In this document: piece by piece, positions 6,572 to 15,172 of the stretch | Layout: every line of letters begins with the position of its first letter | Position numbering within the stretch: position 1 is the first letter of the stretch | Source: Chloroflexota bacterium | Lineage (GTDB): Bacteria; Chloroflexota; Anaerolineae; Promineifilales; Promineifilaceae | Direction: 5' to 3' | Length of the DNA: 36,179 nucleotides | NCBI GenBank assembly: GCA_019136785.1 | Contig: JAGVTM010000587.1 | Coordinates: forward strand, 1-36,179 | Program-made: the position numbers and the translations under genes | Notes under the pieces: generated by a model | Seen by the model: the letters and a program-made list of their open reading frames with translations, nothing else | Database searches by the model: none | What the model was told of the DNA's origin: nothing

Positions 6572-9208
6572 TCACTCATTCTTGATAGCCGCAATAATGT
6601 TCACCTTGCCGGCACGCACCGCCGGATACCAGGCGGCAACCAGCGCCAGCAACAGCGCCAGACAGAACGCCACAACCATCGCCTGCGTCGGCGTCTGCGG
6701 CGTCAGGGCAAAACCGCCCAATTCGCGCAAACCCGTAATAAAGACGCCCACCAACACCACGCCAAAAGCCACGCCAAAAACAGCCCCAATCAATCCCATG
6801 GCGGCTGCTTCCGCCAGAATCATGCGCCGCACCTGCGTCTGCGTCATCCCCAGGCTGCGCAGCCCGCCTAGTTCGCGGGTGCGTTCCAGCACGTTCATGA
6901 GCATGGTGTTAATCACGCCCAGACCCGCCACCACCAACCCGATCAAGCTGAGCACGTCGAACAGGGCAAAGGCGCTTTCGCTAACTTCCAGCACTTTTGC
7001 CTGGAAGTCGGCCTGGCTTTCTACGGACAGGCTCATGCCGCGGCCCACCTGCGTCTTGATGCGTTCGCTCACGTCGCCGGCAGATGTGCCCGGAGCCAGC
7101 GTCACAGTGAAACGATCTACGCTGTTGACGCCGTAATAGCGGCGCAGATCGTCCCAGGAGCCGGTGACGACGGGCAGTTCGGCGCCGGTGAAGTCTACAA
7201 TGACGCCAGCCACGCGGAAGGTTTGCTGGCCGCGGCGCGTGTCCAGCGTCAGGCTGTCGCCTACGGTCAGATCGTATTGTTCGGCAATGGTAGCGCTAAT
7301 TAGCAAGGAACCGCCGGCGGCAAGCTGTTGTATGGCTGCGGCGGCGGGAGGCCCTTCTTCGATTTGAATGCCGGCAACCTGCAAATACGTCTCTGGATCA
7401 ATGGCGGCAAACAGGGTAAACAGGTCTTGGCCATCGGACAGAACAATGCGGGTGGCCACATAGCCGGCTTTGGTCACCGCCGCCACGCCGTCCAGCGCCA
7501 GCAGGCGGTTTTCCAGTTCGGGGCGCATGGTCATGGGAGAACGCACGTACAGGTCGCCGCCGACGGCGGTCTCCACCCAGTTGCCCAGGTCGGCCTTAAA
7601 GCTCTGCGTCAAGCCGCTGATGCCCACTACCATGCTGATGCCCACCATCAGGGCAGCGACGGTGAGGGTGGTGCGGCCTTTGGCGCGGTTAATGTTGCTG
7701 CTGCCCAGGCGACCTTCGCTGCCAAACAGGAAGATGATGAGGGGGCGGAACAGGCGCTCCAACAGGCTGGCGACAATGGGGATGCACAAGGTGGCGCCCA
7801 GCAGCAGCAGGAAGATCGTGTTGCTGCCTACCACATAAGCCACTTCGGGGCGAAAGGGGACGCGGTACAGGATAAGGAGGGAAAGCAGGACGGTGAGGGG
7901 ACCAAATTTGAGGCCGACTTGCAGCCAGCGGGCTTCGTTGACGCTGCCTTGCACGCGCAGGGCTTGCAGGGGGGAGATGCGGGCGGCTTGAAATGCGGGC
8001 ACAAACGCTGCCGCCAGCGTGACCAACACGCCCACACCCACCGCTTGCAGCAAATCCCCTGGCTGCGCGGCCACGATTTCAATGGCTTGCCGCGTAAAAG
8101 CAGCCATGAAGACGATCAAGCCGCGCGCCAGCAGCAGCCCGGCGCCCACGCCTAACAGCGAGCCTAGCACGCCGACAAGGGCAGCTTCGGACATCACCAG
8201 CCCCACAATCTGCCATTGGGTGGTGCCGATGGCGCGCATCATGCCTATTTCGCGGGTGCGCTCCACGATGGTCATGGCAAAGGCGTTGTAGATTAGAAAG
8301 CTGCCCACAAACAGGCTGACTACGCTGAAGAAGCCCAATCCCAGGCGGTAGTTTTGCAGGCTGTTTGCCACCAACTGCCCGCGCGAGGCAGGATACTTGA
8401 CTTGCACTTCAGGGCCCAGGCGGTCAGCCAACGTCTGGCGCAGGGCTTCCAGGTCGTCGCTGCTGCCGGCAATTTCGGTCTCGGCTACAATTTCAATCTG
8501 ACTCAGCGTATCCGCCGCCGCAAATAGCTCTTGAGCTGCCGGCAGGGGGGCAAAGCCAATCACGCCTTCGTTGGCCACGCCAATGCCTTCTTTGGCGATC
8601 AACCCCACCACCCGCAGCCGCGCCGCGCCGCCGGGGATGAGCAGTTCCAAATCCTCCCCCACCTCAATCCCTTTCTCCGCCGCGTAACTCTCCACCAGCA
8701 CGACGCGGTAGCCCGTTTCCCCAGGCGGCAGCAGTTCGCCCGCCGTCAGTTTGTATTCGTGCACCTGCGGATCCATTTCGGGATCGATCCCCATCAGCCA
8801 GAACTGGCTGCCGGGCACAATCTGCCCGCCGCCGCCAAACTGCACCTGCCAGTCCTGAGCTTCGGCGGACGGAATAGTCACGCCAATGTAAGCGGGGGCC
8901 AGGGCCACCACGCCGGGCGTGCGCCGCACCACATCCGCCAGCGCCTGGTCAAAACCGCCCGAGGTCTCCGACTCTACCAACAAGTCGCTCTGCCCGGCGG
9001 CTTCGTCAAAAAAACGGTTGATGGAGTTCAAGGTGCTGCCGTTGGTCACGTTTACGGAGACCATAGCCGCCACGCCCACCACAATGCCCAGCATGGTCAG
9101 CACGGTGCGCACCCAGCGGGTGGCCATGTTGCGCAGGGCCAGCAGCAGGGGCATAGCCACAGCCAGGCGGCTTAGACGAAAGAGCAGGGTTTCTTTAGAG
9201 GAGGACAT
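6572..9208 (-). CDS. ABC transporter permease with two FtsX/MacB modules
   Basis: The 878-residue inner-membrane permease has a duplicated MacB-like layout. TM1 is near residues 34-54, an extracytoplasmic MacB core domain covers about 55-280, and a first FtsX domain (FLIYNAFAMTIVERTREIGM) covers about 290-420 with three membrane helices. Two more helices lie about 435-490. A second N-terminal helix near 515-540, a second core domain and a second FtsX domain (about 745-870, NTMLMNVLERTRELGGLRSL) complete it. The ERTREIG/ERTRELG coupling motifs contact the ATPase. The fused, two-in-one form means a single chain could replace a homodimer. The substrate is unknown; lipoproteins, peptides and small toxic compounds are the family range. 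It starts 15 nt after the ATPase stop, so the genes are co-transcribed. Confidence 0.93.
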   Translation of the reverse strand: MSSSKETLLFRLSRLAVAMPLLLALRNMATRWVRTVLTMLGIVVGVAAMVSVNVTNGSTLNSINRFFDEAAGQSDLLVESETSGGFDQALADVVRRTPGVVALAPAYIGVTIPSAEAQDWQVQFGGGGQIVPGSQFWLMGIDPEMDPQVHEYKLTAGELLPPGETGYRVVLVESYAAEKGIEVGEDLELLIPGGAARLRVVGLIAKEGIGVANEGVIGFAPLPAAQELFAAADTLSQIEIVAETEIAGSSDDLEALRQTLADRLGPEVQVKYPASRGQLVANSLQNYRLGLGFFSVVSLFVGSFLIYNAFAMTIVERTREIGMMRAIGTTQWQIVGLVMSEAALVGVLGSLLGVGAGLLLARGLIVFMAAFTRQAIEIVAAQPGDLLQAVGVGVLVTLAAAFVPAFQAARISPLQALRVQGSVNEARWLQVGLKFGPLTVLLSLLILYRVPFRPEVAYVVGSNTIFLLLLGATLCIPIVASLLERLFRPLIIFLFGSEGRLGSSNINRAKGRTTLTVAALMVGISMVVGISGLTQSFKADLGNWVETAVGGDLYVRSPMTMRPELENRLLALDGVAAVTKAGYVATRIVLSDGQDLFTLFAAIDPETYLQVAGIQIEEGPPAAAAIQQLAAGGSLLISATIAEQYDLTVGDSLTLDTRRGQQTFRVAGVIVDFTGAELPVVTGSWDDLRRYYGVNSVDRFTVTLAPGTSAGDVSERIKTQVGRGMSLSVESQADFQAKVLEVSESAFALFDVLSLIGLVVAGLGVINTMLMNVLERTRELGGLRSLGMTQTQVRRMILAEAAAMGLIGAVFGVAFGVVLVGVFITGLRELGGFALTPQTPTQAMVVAFCLALLLALVAAWYPAVRAGKVNIIAAIKNE

Positions 9209-9223
9209 GGGATGCCGGCTTAA

Positions 9224-9973
9224 TTACAGTTCAAGCTGCTGCATCACAGCCAGAATACGCGCCATGTCTTCGCCATGCCCGCTGCGATACACAATGGGCA
9301 GCGATTGCACTACCTGACCATCCTTGAGGAAGATCACGCGGTCGGCGTAACTGGCGGCGCGCGGGTCATGGGTGACCATCACAATCGTCTGCTGCATCTC
9401 CTGGCTGGAACGGCGCAGCAACTGCAAGATGGCGGCTCCGGAGCGGGAGTCCAGGTTGCCGGTTGGCTCATCCGCCAGCACAATTTCCGGCTCATTCACA
9501 AAGGCGCGGGCAATGGCCACCCGCTGCTGCTGCCCGCCGCTCATCTGGTCGGGACGGTGTCCGCCGCGATCTGCCAGCCCGACCATATCGAGCAAGCCGT
9601 GTATCCGCTGCCGGTGGGGCGCCAGATGCTGCCCATCTATCAGCAGGGGCAGGGCTACATTTTCCTCGGCGGTCAGGGTGGGGAGCAGGTTGTAAAACTG
9701 GAAAATGAAGCCTACTTTGCGGCGGCGGGTGAGCGTGACCTGATTGTCGGATTGGTGCGATAGTTCACTGCCGGCCAGGACAATGCTGCCGGAGGTAGGC
9801 TCATCCAGCCCGCCTAGCAGGTGGAGCAGAGTGCTTTTGCCGGAGCCGGAGGGGCCCATCACGGCGACAAATTCGCCTCTGGCGACTTCCAGGCTGACGT
9901 CGTCCAGGGCACGCACAGTCACGGCGCCCATTTGATAATATTTGGATACGTTTCTGGCTTCTAGTACAGGCAT
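9224..9973 (-). CDS. ABC transporter ATP-binding protein, LolD/MacB type
   Basis: The 249-residue nucleotide-binding subunit energises the fused FtsX permease encoded next. Visible motifs are Walker [10 protein letters not shown] (residues 40-48), the Q-loop [10 protein letters not shown] (about 89-98), the signature MSGGQQQR (144-151), Walker [15 protein letters not shown] (about 163-176) and the switch His in VTHDP (H202). The trailing GNLDS form is typical of the LolD/MacB/FtsE group. ATG 9973 was chosen because the ABC fold begins directly ([16 protein letters not shown]). The upstream extension to 10057 looks like untranslated leader. Only a weak AGAAAGAAACA precedes the ATG. It is the first gene of the three-gene exporter operon; a TATAAT (10086-10081, minus) about 110 nt upstream may serve it. 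Confidence 0.95.
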   Translation of the reverse strand: MPVLEARNVSKYYQMGAVTVRALDDVSLEVARGEFVAVMGPSGSGKSTLLHLLGGLDEPTSGSIVLAGSELSHQSDNQVTLTRRRKVGFIFQFYNLLPTLTAEENVALPLLIDGQHLAPHRQRIHGLLDMVGLADRGGHRPDQMSGGQQQRVAIARAFVNEPEIVLADEPTGNLDSRSGAAILQLLRRSSQEMQQTIVMVTHDPRAASYADRVIFLKDGQVVQSLPIVYRSGHGEDMARILAVMQQLEL

Positions 9974-10080
9974 TGTTTCTTTCTGTCGTCTTGCTTTGTA
10001 ACCGGGGCGCATCGCACGTCTGGCGGTTGGATAGATGCGCCAGATTTGCCCAGGCATGGTTGTTACCAGGCAGCGTATGA

Positions 10081-10086
10081 ATTATA
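10081..10086 (-). promoter_or_regulatory. Possible -10 element for the exporter operon
   Basis: TATAAT lies on the minus strand about 110 nt before the ATPase start. I find no convincing -35 hexamer at 16-18 bp, so this is a candidate only. Confidence 0.3.
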
Positions 10087-10143
10087 GCAAAAAAAAGCAG
10101 TTCGTGACTGATTTCACAAATGAGGCGCGTGCCCCCATCCCCC

Positions 10144-10211
10144 AGCCCCCTTCCCCCCAGAGGGGAAGGGGGCTTTCGGAGAGGGCGAGGGGCGCTGCGC
10201 GCCCCTCGCCC
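10144..10211. repeat. Two GC-rich intergenic hairpins
   Basis: Arms 10144-10156 and 10162-10174 are a perfect 13-bp inverted repeat with a 5-nt loop. Arms 10183-10195 and 10199-10211 are another perfect 13-bp repeat with a 3-nt loop. They sit between divergent transcription units (exporter operon leftward, translation genes rightward), in a C/G-homopolymer-rich stretch that looks like dispersed intergenic repeat material. A GGCGCTGCGCGCCC motif recurs just after (10224-10240). Confidence 0.75.
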
Positions 10212-10305
10212 TACATTACCCCTTCCCTGGCGGGGGCGCTGCGCGCCCTTGTCCACCATTACCCCTTCCGTGGCAATGGGACGGCAGCTTTTGGGTTTTT
10301 GCAAA

Positions 10306-10334
10306 TTGACAAAGCGCTCTCTGGCGGCTATAAT
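10306..10334 (+). promoter_or_regulatory. Near-ideal sigma70-type promoter
   Basis: TTGACA (10306-10311) and TATAAT (10329-10334) both match the bacterial consensus exactly and are separated by the optimal 17 bp. The predicted start is around 10340-10342. It is the strongest promoter visible in the window and does not directly abut a long gene; the next feature is a short structured transcript ending in a terminator. Confidence 0.85.
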
Positions 10335-10390
10335 TTCCAGGTTCCACTCTTTACCATGGGCGTTTTACAATTGCATAACGCAGGTTCAGA

Positions 10391-10513
10391 ATGGAAGAGC
10401 AACACGAGTACGCTCAAGTAACTGGCCTGGGATTGTTGTTTTCGTTAGCGAGCAGAAGTCATCTTGGTTGTCACGATACGGTAAGCAAAGTCTTCAAAAA
10501 AGTTACAGGATAA
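10391..10513 (+). CDS. Possible 40-residue small protein
   Basis: ATG 10391 opens 40 codons ending with TAA at 10511-10513, exactly between the consensus promoter and the terminator. The product would begin MEEQHEYAQVTGLG and end in KVFKKVTG, with a short hydrophobic stretch (GLGLLFSLA), two His, one Cys and a basic tail. A weak GCAGG stands 6 nt before the ATG. No family is recognised. An ORF this short can arise by chance, and the surrounding RNA may be non-coding. Confidence 0.25.
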   Translation: MEEQHEYAQVTGLGLLFSLASRSHLGCHDTVSKVFKKVTG

Positions 10514-10518
10514 GAGAG

Positions 10519-10556
10519 GCTCGGTGGTATGCTCAGGAAATACGCCGGGCTTTTTT
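10519..10556 (+). terminator. Intrinsic terminator
   Basis: Stem arms GCTCGGTG (10519-10526) and CGCCGGGC (10543-10550) pair over 8 bp with two G-U wobbles across a 16-nt loop, and TTTTTTGTTT follows at once. It ends the unit begun at 10306 and would separate it from rpsA, or attenuate transcription into rpsA. Confidence 0.65.
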
Positions 10557-10570
10557 GTTTGTAACTATTT

Positions 10571-10618
10571 ACCGCAAAGACGCAAAGAACGCAAAGATAA
10601 AGAGAAGAACTTTGCGGT
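10571..10618. repeat. Dispersed CGCAAAGACGCAAAG-type repeat
   Basis: This begins with ACCGCAAAG and closes with CTTTGCGGT (10610-10618), perfect 9-bp arms around a purine-rich loop of CGCAAAG-like units. Related tracts occur at 12677-12740 and 33561-33667, and a fragment lies near 4760-4790. All are intergenic. Origin unknown; the shared arms suggest one palindromic repeat family. Confidence 0.65.
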
Positions 10619-10690
10619 CGCCGGCTCCTTCGCGGTTAAATCCCAAAGGGATTGTATAGTTACAATTACAATAGGAAACACACTCTGTAG

Positions 10691-12304
10691 ATGGATAACG
10701 AAGGTTTTGACTACTCCCAAGCCGATATGAGTCAGCTCCTGGAAGAGCATGATTACGACATGCCCAAGGAAGGCGACATGCGCACGGGCGTCATCGTCAG
10801 CATGACGCCGCAGGGCATTATTCTGGACTTAGGCCTCAAGCGAGACGGTCTGGTTCCCCCTTCTGAAGTTAACAAATTGGCGGACGAGATAAAAGAGAAG
10901 CTAAAGGTTAACGAAGAAGTGCTGGTGTACATTGAAAACACCCGCGAACCAGATAGTTTGCACGTCTCCATCCAGAAGGCGCTGCTCTACCAGGATTGGA
11001 TTCAAGCCGAAGAGCTGATGCACAGCGGTCAGATTATTGAAGTGGAAATTGCCCAGTTCAATCGCGGCGGGGCCATTGCCCCGTTTGGCAATTTGCGCGG
11101 CTTCATTCCTGCTTCCCACCTGACCGACTTTAGCCGCAATATGAGCGACAAAGTGCGGCAGCAGCGCATTAACCGGCTGCGCGGCGAAAAGATTCCGGTG
11201 AAGATCATCGAAGTTGACCGGGACCGCCGCCGCCTGGTGATGTCGCAGCGGGATGCGCAAAAAGAGTGGGCTGAGGCGCGGCGGCAAGAGTTGATGCAAA
11301 AGCTCAACGTGGGCGACGTGGTCTCGGGCCGCGTTACGGGGATGCGCGACTTTGGCGCGTTCGTGGACATTGGCGGCGCAGATGGGTTGATTCACATTTC
11401 GGAACTGGCCTGGCACCGCGTCAAACACCCACGGGACGTGGTGAAGGTGGGCGACGAAGTCGAGGTGTATATCCTGAAGCTGGAACACGATTCGCAGCGC
11501 ATTGCCCTCAGCCGGCGGCGCGCCGTCCCCAGCCCCTGGGAACTGGCAGTGGAAAAGTATGCCACGGGCCAGTTGGTGGAAGGCACGGTGACGCGGCTGG
11601 TGGATTATGGCGCATTTGTGCAGGTGGAGCCCGGTATTGAGGGGCTGCTGCACATCTCCCAACTTTCCGCCTCCAATGTGGGGCATCCGCGCGAAGTGGT
11701 GCGTGAGGGCGAAGTGCATCTGCTGCGGGTGATCAGTTTTACACCGGAACGGCAGCGCATTGGCTTGAGCCTGAAAGCGGTCACCACCAGTGAGCAAATG
11801 GAATGGATGGCGCGCAAGAACGCCGAAGCGCAGGCTGAAGCGACCGCCAAAGCAGAGGCTAAGGCGAAAGCCGCCGCCAAAGCAGAAGCCGCTGCCACAG
11901 CGGAGGTCGCTGCCGCAGCGGAGGCTGCCCAAGCAGAAGGTGAAGCTGAGTCTGCTGCCGCAGCCGCTGCCGAAATGGAAGCCCCGGCTGAAGTAGAAGC
12001 CGCTGTGGAAATGGAAGCCCCGGTTGAAGTAGAAGCCGCCGTGGAAATGGAAGCCCTGGCTGAAGTAGAAGCTGCCGTGGAAATGGAAGCCCCTTCTGAA
12101 ACAGAAGCTGCTGCTGAAATGGAAGTCGCTGCCGCAGCAGAAGCTCCGGTTGAAACGGAAGTCGCTGCCGAAATGGAAACCCCGGAAATGGGCATTGACG
12201 AAGAAGCGATGGCTGCCGACAAACAGGCAGAAATGGCAGCCGAAATGGCAGATTTGCCCCCTATGGATGATATTGGGGATGCCGGCAGCGAAGAAGAAGA
12301 GTGA
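10691..12304 (+). CDS. rpsA: 30S ribosomal protein S1
   Basis: S1 binds mRNA on the 30S subunit and helps initiation on structured or weakly Shine-Dalgarno messages. Four S1 (OB-fold) repeats are visible: about residues 28-95 (VIVSMTPQGIILDLGLKRDG), 113-184 (a diverged repeat, LRGFIPASHLTD), 202-270 (GRVTGMRDFGAFVDIGGADG) and 289-357 (GTVTRLVDYGAFVQVEPGIEG). The last two are the most canonical. Residues about 375-537 are a low-complexity acidic Ala/Glu/Met tail that includes a 12-residue tandem repeat. A four-domain S1 is common outside Proteobacteria; the long tail is unusual. Start 10691 has only AGGA 14 nt away, a weak site, which fits the family's own translation style but leaves the start slightly open (an in-frame ATG lies at 10727). 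Confidence 0.95.
   Translation: MDNEGFDYSQADMSQLLEEHDYDMPKEGDMRTGVIVSMTPQGIILDLGLKRDGLVPPSEVNKLADEIKEKLKVNEEVLVYIENTREPDSLHVSIQKALLYQDWIQAEELMHSGQIIEVEIAQFNRGGAIAPFGNLRGFIPASHLTDFSRNMSDKVRQQRINRLRGEKIPVKIIEVDRDRRRLVMSQRDAQKEWAEARRQELMQKLNVGDVVSGRVTGMRDFGAFVDIGGADGLIHISELAWHRVKHPRDVVKVGDEVEVYILKLEHDSQRIALSRRRAVPSPWELAVEKYATGQLVEGTVTRLVDYGAFVQVEPGIEGLLHISQLSASNVGHPREVVREGEVHLLRVISFTPERQRIGLSLKAVTTSEQMEWMARKNAEAQAEATAKAEAKAKAAAKAEAAATAEVAAAAEAAQAEGEAESAAAAAAEMEAPAEVEAAVEMEAPVEVEAAVEMEALAEVEAAVEMEAPSETEAAAEMEVAAAAEAPVETEVAAEMETPEMGIDEEAMAADKQAEMAAEMADLPPMDDIGDAGSEEEE
11972..12115 (+). repeat. 36-bp in-frame tandem repeats in rpsA tail
   Basis: Four units begin at 11972, 12008, 12044 and 12080, each encoding a variant of the 12-residue unit EMEAPAEVEAAV. 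Diverged units continue to about 12180. Being a multiple of three, copy-number changes would keep the frame and only alter tail length. Confidence 0.85.
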
Positions 12305-12383
12305 CCCCAAAGTGCGCCGCGCTTTCGAAGCAGTGCGTCGCACTTGTGGAACTGCGGAATGGAACAGAAGGAGGTGAGAAGCA

Positions 12384-12581
12384 ATGGCCCACGTAAAACT
12401 AATGCCTAACGAAACGGACGAAAGCCTGCTCAAGCGTTTTCGCAAGAAAGTGGCTAAGTCCGGCACCATGAGCGTTATCCGGCGCAAGCGCTGGCACGTT
12501 TCGCGCAGCGAACTGCGCCGCATTCAAAAGAAAAAGGCTGTGCGCCGCATGAGACGGCGACAAACCTATCGCACGCCCTGA
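12384..12581 (+). CDS. rpsU: 30S ribosomal protein S21
   Basis: This 65-residue, strongly basic protein matches bS21: it has the ESLLKRFRKKV core and a C-terminal run of Arg/Lys (KKKAVRRMRRRQ). It binds the platform of the small subunit near the anti-Shine-Dalgarno and favours initiation. A textbook AAGGAGGTGAG lies 5-6 nt before ATG 12384, in contrast to the weak site of rpsA just upstream. It follows rpsA by 79 bp, a spacer containing a weak AAGTGCG/CGCACTT inverted repeat, so it is probably co-transcribed. Confidence 0.93.
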   Translation: MAHVKLMPNETDESLLKRFRKKVAKSGTMSVIRRKRWHVSRSELRRIQKKKAVRRMRRRQTYRTP

Positions 12582-12603
12582 GTGGCTGTCCAGAAATAAG
12601 TTC

Positions 12604-12647
12604 GTAGTAACGGCTTCAGCCGTCTCAACCGCTGAAGCGGTTACTAC
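12604..12647. repeat. Inverted repeat between rpsU and infA
   Basis: GTAGTAACGGCTTCAGC pairs with GCTGAAGCGGTTACTAC with one mismatch around a short loop. The sequence type (CGGCTTCAGCCG and GCTGAAGCGG) is a familiar dispersed intergenic palindrome in Chloroflexota and cyanobacteria, by recollection. It could terminate rpsA-rpsU transcripts, although no T run follows. Confidence 0.7.
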
Positions 12648-12676
12648 AAACCAAAGTCAAAAGGTTATAAGTATTT

Positions 12677-12740
12677 CACCACAAAGACGCAGAGAGCGCT
12701 AAGTAGATAACTGAGAATCTTTGCGTCTTAGCGGTAAACA
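12677..12740. repeat. Dispersed CGCAAAGACGC-type repeat upstream of infA
   Basis: ACCACAAAGACGCAGAGAGCG and CTTTGCGTCTTAGCGGT form imperfect inverted arms. It belongs to the same family as 10571-10618 and 33561-33667, and here lies 17 bp before the infA start. Confidence 0.6.
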
Positions 12741-12756
12741 CACAAAAAAGAGGCAT

Positions 12757-13011
12757 ATGGCTAAAAAAGAAGATAAGCTGCAAGTAGAGGGCACAATAGT
12801 CGAAGCCTTACCCAACACCCAGTTCCTGGTGGAACTGGATAATGGGCATAAGGTGTTGGCTTACCTGTCCGGCAAAATGCGTCGTTACTACATCCGAATT
12901 TTGGTGGGAGACCGTGTCCGCGTGGAAATGACCCCCTACGACCTGGAGCGAGGTCGCATCACCTACCGCTATCGCAACAGCGCCAGTTTCGTTCCCTCTG
13001 CCAATCGCTAA
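12757..13011 (+). CDS. infA: Translation initiation factor IF-1
   Basis: The 84-residue protein is a single S1/OB fold ([21 protein letters not shown], then [32 protein letters not shown]). IF-1 occupies the A site of the 30S subunit and assists IF-2 and IF-3. The typical length is 72, so about 10 extra C-terminal residues ([11 protein letters not shown]) are present. ATG 12757 was chosen because MAKKEDK is the normal IF-1 start and AAAAGAGG lies 3-4 nt upstream; the longer frame from 12721 lies within repeat DNA. Being next to rpsU and outside the usual ribosomal-protein operon is mildly unusual. Confidence 0.95.
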   Translation: MAKKEDKLQVEGTIVEALPNTQFLVELDNGHKVLAYLSGKMRRYYIRILVGDRVRVEMTPYDLERGRITYRYRNSASFVPSANR

Positions 13012-13022
13012 ACGTCCATCGT

Positions 13023-13131
13023 GGATCGGGCATCCCTGCTCGATCTGGCATAAACGGGCAAGATGCCCAGGTTATCGGGGATCAGGCATCCCTGTCCGAC
13101 CTGGCGTAAGCGGGCAAGATGCCCACGCTAC
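13023..13131. repeat. Two 53-bp imperfect direct repeats with GGGCAT/ATGCCC
   Basis: Copies 13023-13075 and 13079-13131 have a 56-bp period and differ at a few bases. Each holds GGCATCCCTG and GGGCAAGATGCCCA, so short hairpins form within each unit. The block sits between convergent infA and prmA, and the second copy covers the prmA stop codon. A related single unit is at 33501-33531. It may serve as a bidirectional terminator. Confidence 0.75.
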
Positions 13132-14030
13132 GTTGGTCGCGCTACGAAAGCAACCCAATCGCGCACGGTAAACGTCTGGGCAATCTCCCCCCCGCTGGCA
13201 GCCACCGCCGCCGCCACCCCCGCCGCCTGTTCCTCAATAATTCCGCTCAAAATAAGCCGCCCGCCAGGCGCTACGTAAGCCATTAGCTGCTCCTGGCGCA
13301 GCATGGCTTCAATCACCGGCGCCAGGATGTTGACCACGACCAGGGCCCAGGGGCCGCGCGGGGCGTCGGCGAGCGTGCCGGCATTCACCGTCACCACCTG
13401 CGCCACATCATTCAAGCGCACATTCTCCAGCGCCGCCTGTACCGCCAGCTTATCCGTATCCACCGCATACACTCGCCCCGCGCCCAGTTTAGCCGCCGCC
13501 GCTGCCAGGATGCCCGATCCCGTACCCACGTCCAGCACGCTGGCGCCGGGCGTCACCAACTGCTCCAACGCTTGCAAGCACATTTGCGTGGTGGGGTGCA
13601 GCCCTGTACCAAAAGCCATGCCTGGGTCCAGCGTCAACACAATGTCATCTGGGCTAACGCTTTCCGCCGGCTGCCAGCTTGGTTGAATCCACAACCGCTG
13701 GCCTATGCGGAACGGTTCGTAATGTTTCTTCCAGGCGTTGGCCCAGTCCTCTTCCGCCAGCGTCTGGAAGGCAGGCGCAGGAATGGGATACAACCTGCCT
13801 AAAAAGTAAACGGCGGTCTCAATGCGCTGCCGCGCCGCCGCCGCCTGTTCGTCATCAGGGATGTAGATTTTGACAGCTACCGCCGGCTCCAGGGCGTAGG
13901 GATCGGGGCTGCCGGCATCCCCCATCTGCACCAACGCCACGCTCTGATCATACGCATACGGGCGCAGCGCTTCAGCGACCGCCTCCGCCGCCTCCCCATC
14001 GGCGACCACGCTTACCTCGATCCAGTTCAT
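13128..14030 (-). CDS. prmA: Ribosomal protein L11 methyltransferase
   Basis: PrmA trimethylates lysines and the N-terminus of ribosomal protein L11 with SAM. The 300-residue product has the PrmA N-terminal domain (about 1-115), the family segment [16 protein letters not shown] (133-148) and SAM motif [11 protein letters not shown] (165-174), with VVNILAPVI near 226 as the post-motif NxL(A/V) element. It overlaps dnaJ by ATGA (14027-14030), so it is translationally coupled to the chaperone operon, an arrangement also found in Gram-positive bacteria. It is last in the heat-shock operon and converges with infA. Confidence 0.95.
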   Translation of the reverse strand: MNWIEVSVVADGEAAEAVAEALRPYAYDQSVALVQMGDAGSPDPYALEPAVAVKIYIPDDEQAAAARQRIETAVYFLGRLYPIPAPAFQTLAEEDWANAWKKHYEPFRIGQRLWIQPSWQPAESVSPDDIVLTLDPGMAFGTGLHPTTQMCLQALEQLVTPGASVLDVGTGSGILAAAAAKLGAGRVYAVDTDKLAVQAALENVRLNDVAQVVTVNAGTLADAPRGPWALVVVNILAPVIEAMLRQEQLMAYVAPGGRLILSGIIEEQAAGVAAAVAASGGEIAQTFTVRDWVAFVARPT

Positions 14031-15160
14031 AGACCAAACACGTCGCCCAGGGCGTTCTTCAACTGGCTCAAAATCCCCCGTTCCCGCTGCGGAATTACTT
14101 CCTTGCCCAGCGTGCGCGCCAATTCCTTAAAAAGCTCCCTTTGCTTTTCGGTCAAATCGCGGGGAATGGCTACCTGGGCAATCACGTGCTGGTCGCCGCG
14201 ATCTGACCGCCCGTCGCGCCGCAACTGCGGCACGCCCCGTCCGCGCATGCGAAAAACTGAGCCGGATTGCGTGCCTGGCGGAATGATTAACTTTTCTTCG
14301 CCGTCAATGGTGGGAACGACGATTTCGTCGCCCAGCGCCGCCTGGGCTACGTTAATCTCCATATCGAGCAAAATGTCCGCGCCGCGCCGTTCAAAGAACT
14401 CATGTCTAAGCACTTGAATGACGACGTAGAGATGCCCGTGGGGCCCGCCATAGACGCCGGGCGCGCCTTCGTTGTTGAGGCGGATCTGGTTGTCGTTGTC
14501 TACGCCGGCGGGGATGCGCACGACGCGGCGGACGGTGCGCTGCACTTCCTTGCGCCCCTGGCAGACGGAACAGGGACGAGAGATGACTTCGCCCTGCCCC
14601 TGGCAGTTGGGGCAGGTGGTGACGTTCACGAAGAAGCCGCGTTCGCGGCGGATTTCGCCCAGACCCTTGCAGGTGGGGCAGGTTTCCGGCTGGGTGCCGG
14701 GTTCCGCGCCGCTGCCGGCACAATGGTCACAGGTTTCGGGACGGCGGAACTCTATTTCCTTCTCCACGCCATGCACGGCTTCGTCAAACGTCAGGGTCAA
14801 GTCGTAGCGAATATCCGCGCCGCGGCGGGGGCCACGGCGGCGGCGGCGCGTGCCGCCAAAGCCGCCCATGAACTGCTCCACGAAGTCAAAAACGTCATCA
14901 AATCCGGCGAAATCTTGAAAGCCCGCGCCGCCGCCCTGCACGCCCGCATGTCCATAGCGGTCATAGGCAGCGCGTTTGTCCGCGTCGGACAAAATTTCGT
15001 AAGCTTCGTTAATCTCCTTGAAAACGTCATCCGCCCCGGCGTCTTTATTCACGTCGGGGTGGTATTGCATAGCCAGCTTGCGGTAAGCTTTTTTGAGATC
15101 GTCTTTGCCGGCATTTCGCGGAACGCCCAGCACCTCGTAATAGTCGCGCTTTGTACTCAT
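14027..15160 (-). CDS. dnaJ: Chaperone DnaJ
   Basis: DnaJ delivers substrates to DnaK and stimulates its ATPase. The 377-residue product shows the J domain (residues 5-70) with HPD at 34-36, a Gly/Phe-rich linker (about 75-115, followed by an RRRRRG patch), four zinc Cys pairs beginning near C154, C171, C193 and C207 ([32 protein letters not shown]), and the C-terminal substrate domain. ATG 15160 ([12 protein letters not shown]) fits the family start; the longer start at 15184 lies within an inverted repeat. No clear Shine-Dalgarno precedes it. It is preceded by dnaK after an 87-bp spacer and overlaps prmA. Confidence 0.96.
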   Translation of the reverse strand: MSTKRDYYEVLGVPRNAGKDDLKKAYRKLAMQYHPDVNKDAGADDVFKEINEAYEILSDADKRAAYDRYGHAGVQGGGAGFQDFAGFDDVFDFVEQFMGGFGGTRRRRRGPRRGADIRYDLTLTFDEAVHGVEKEIEFRRPETCDHCAGSGAEPGTQPETCPTCKGLGEIRRERGFFVNVTTCPNCQGQGEVISRPCSVCQGRKEVQRTVRRVVRIPAGVDNDNQIRLNNEGAPGVYGGPHGHLYVVIQVLRHEFFERRGADILLDMEINVAQAALGDEIVVPTIDGEEKLIIPPGTQSGSVFRMRGRGVPQLRRDGRSDRGDQHVIAQVAIPRDLTEKQRELFKELARTLGKEVIPQRERGILSQLKNALGDVFGL

Positions 15161-15172
15161 AAATTGTGCAGT

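Larger units (their letters stand above)
10341..10556 (+). ncRNA. Candidate small structured RNA (unassigned)
   Basis: A roughly 215-nt unit is delimited by a consensus promoter and a hairpin with a U run. The 5' end (10344-10355) can pair with 10508-10519 over 9 of 12 positions, closing a region of about 175 nt, which is the size and end-to-end closure seen in 6S-like RNAs. I cannot identify a known family by sequence. The alternative reading is a short mRNA for the 40-codon ORF at 10391-10513, or a long attenuated leader for rpsA. Confidence 0.4.

Noticed and set aside
7328-9175. Plus-strand ORFs of 275 and 214 residues
   Set aside because: Both are antisense to the permease, whose FtsX motifs and helices are clear. 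The plus translations are His/Gln-rich and featureless.
10341-10560. tRNA or tmRNA in the promoter-terminator unit
   Set aside because: No acceptor stem with CCA or T-loop motif is visible.
10901-12523. 540-residue minus-strand ORF
   Set aside because: It is antisense to rpsA, whose four S1 domains are unambiguous. The length is due to GC-rich composition and the acidic repeat tail.
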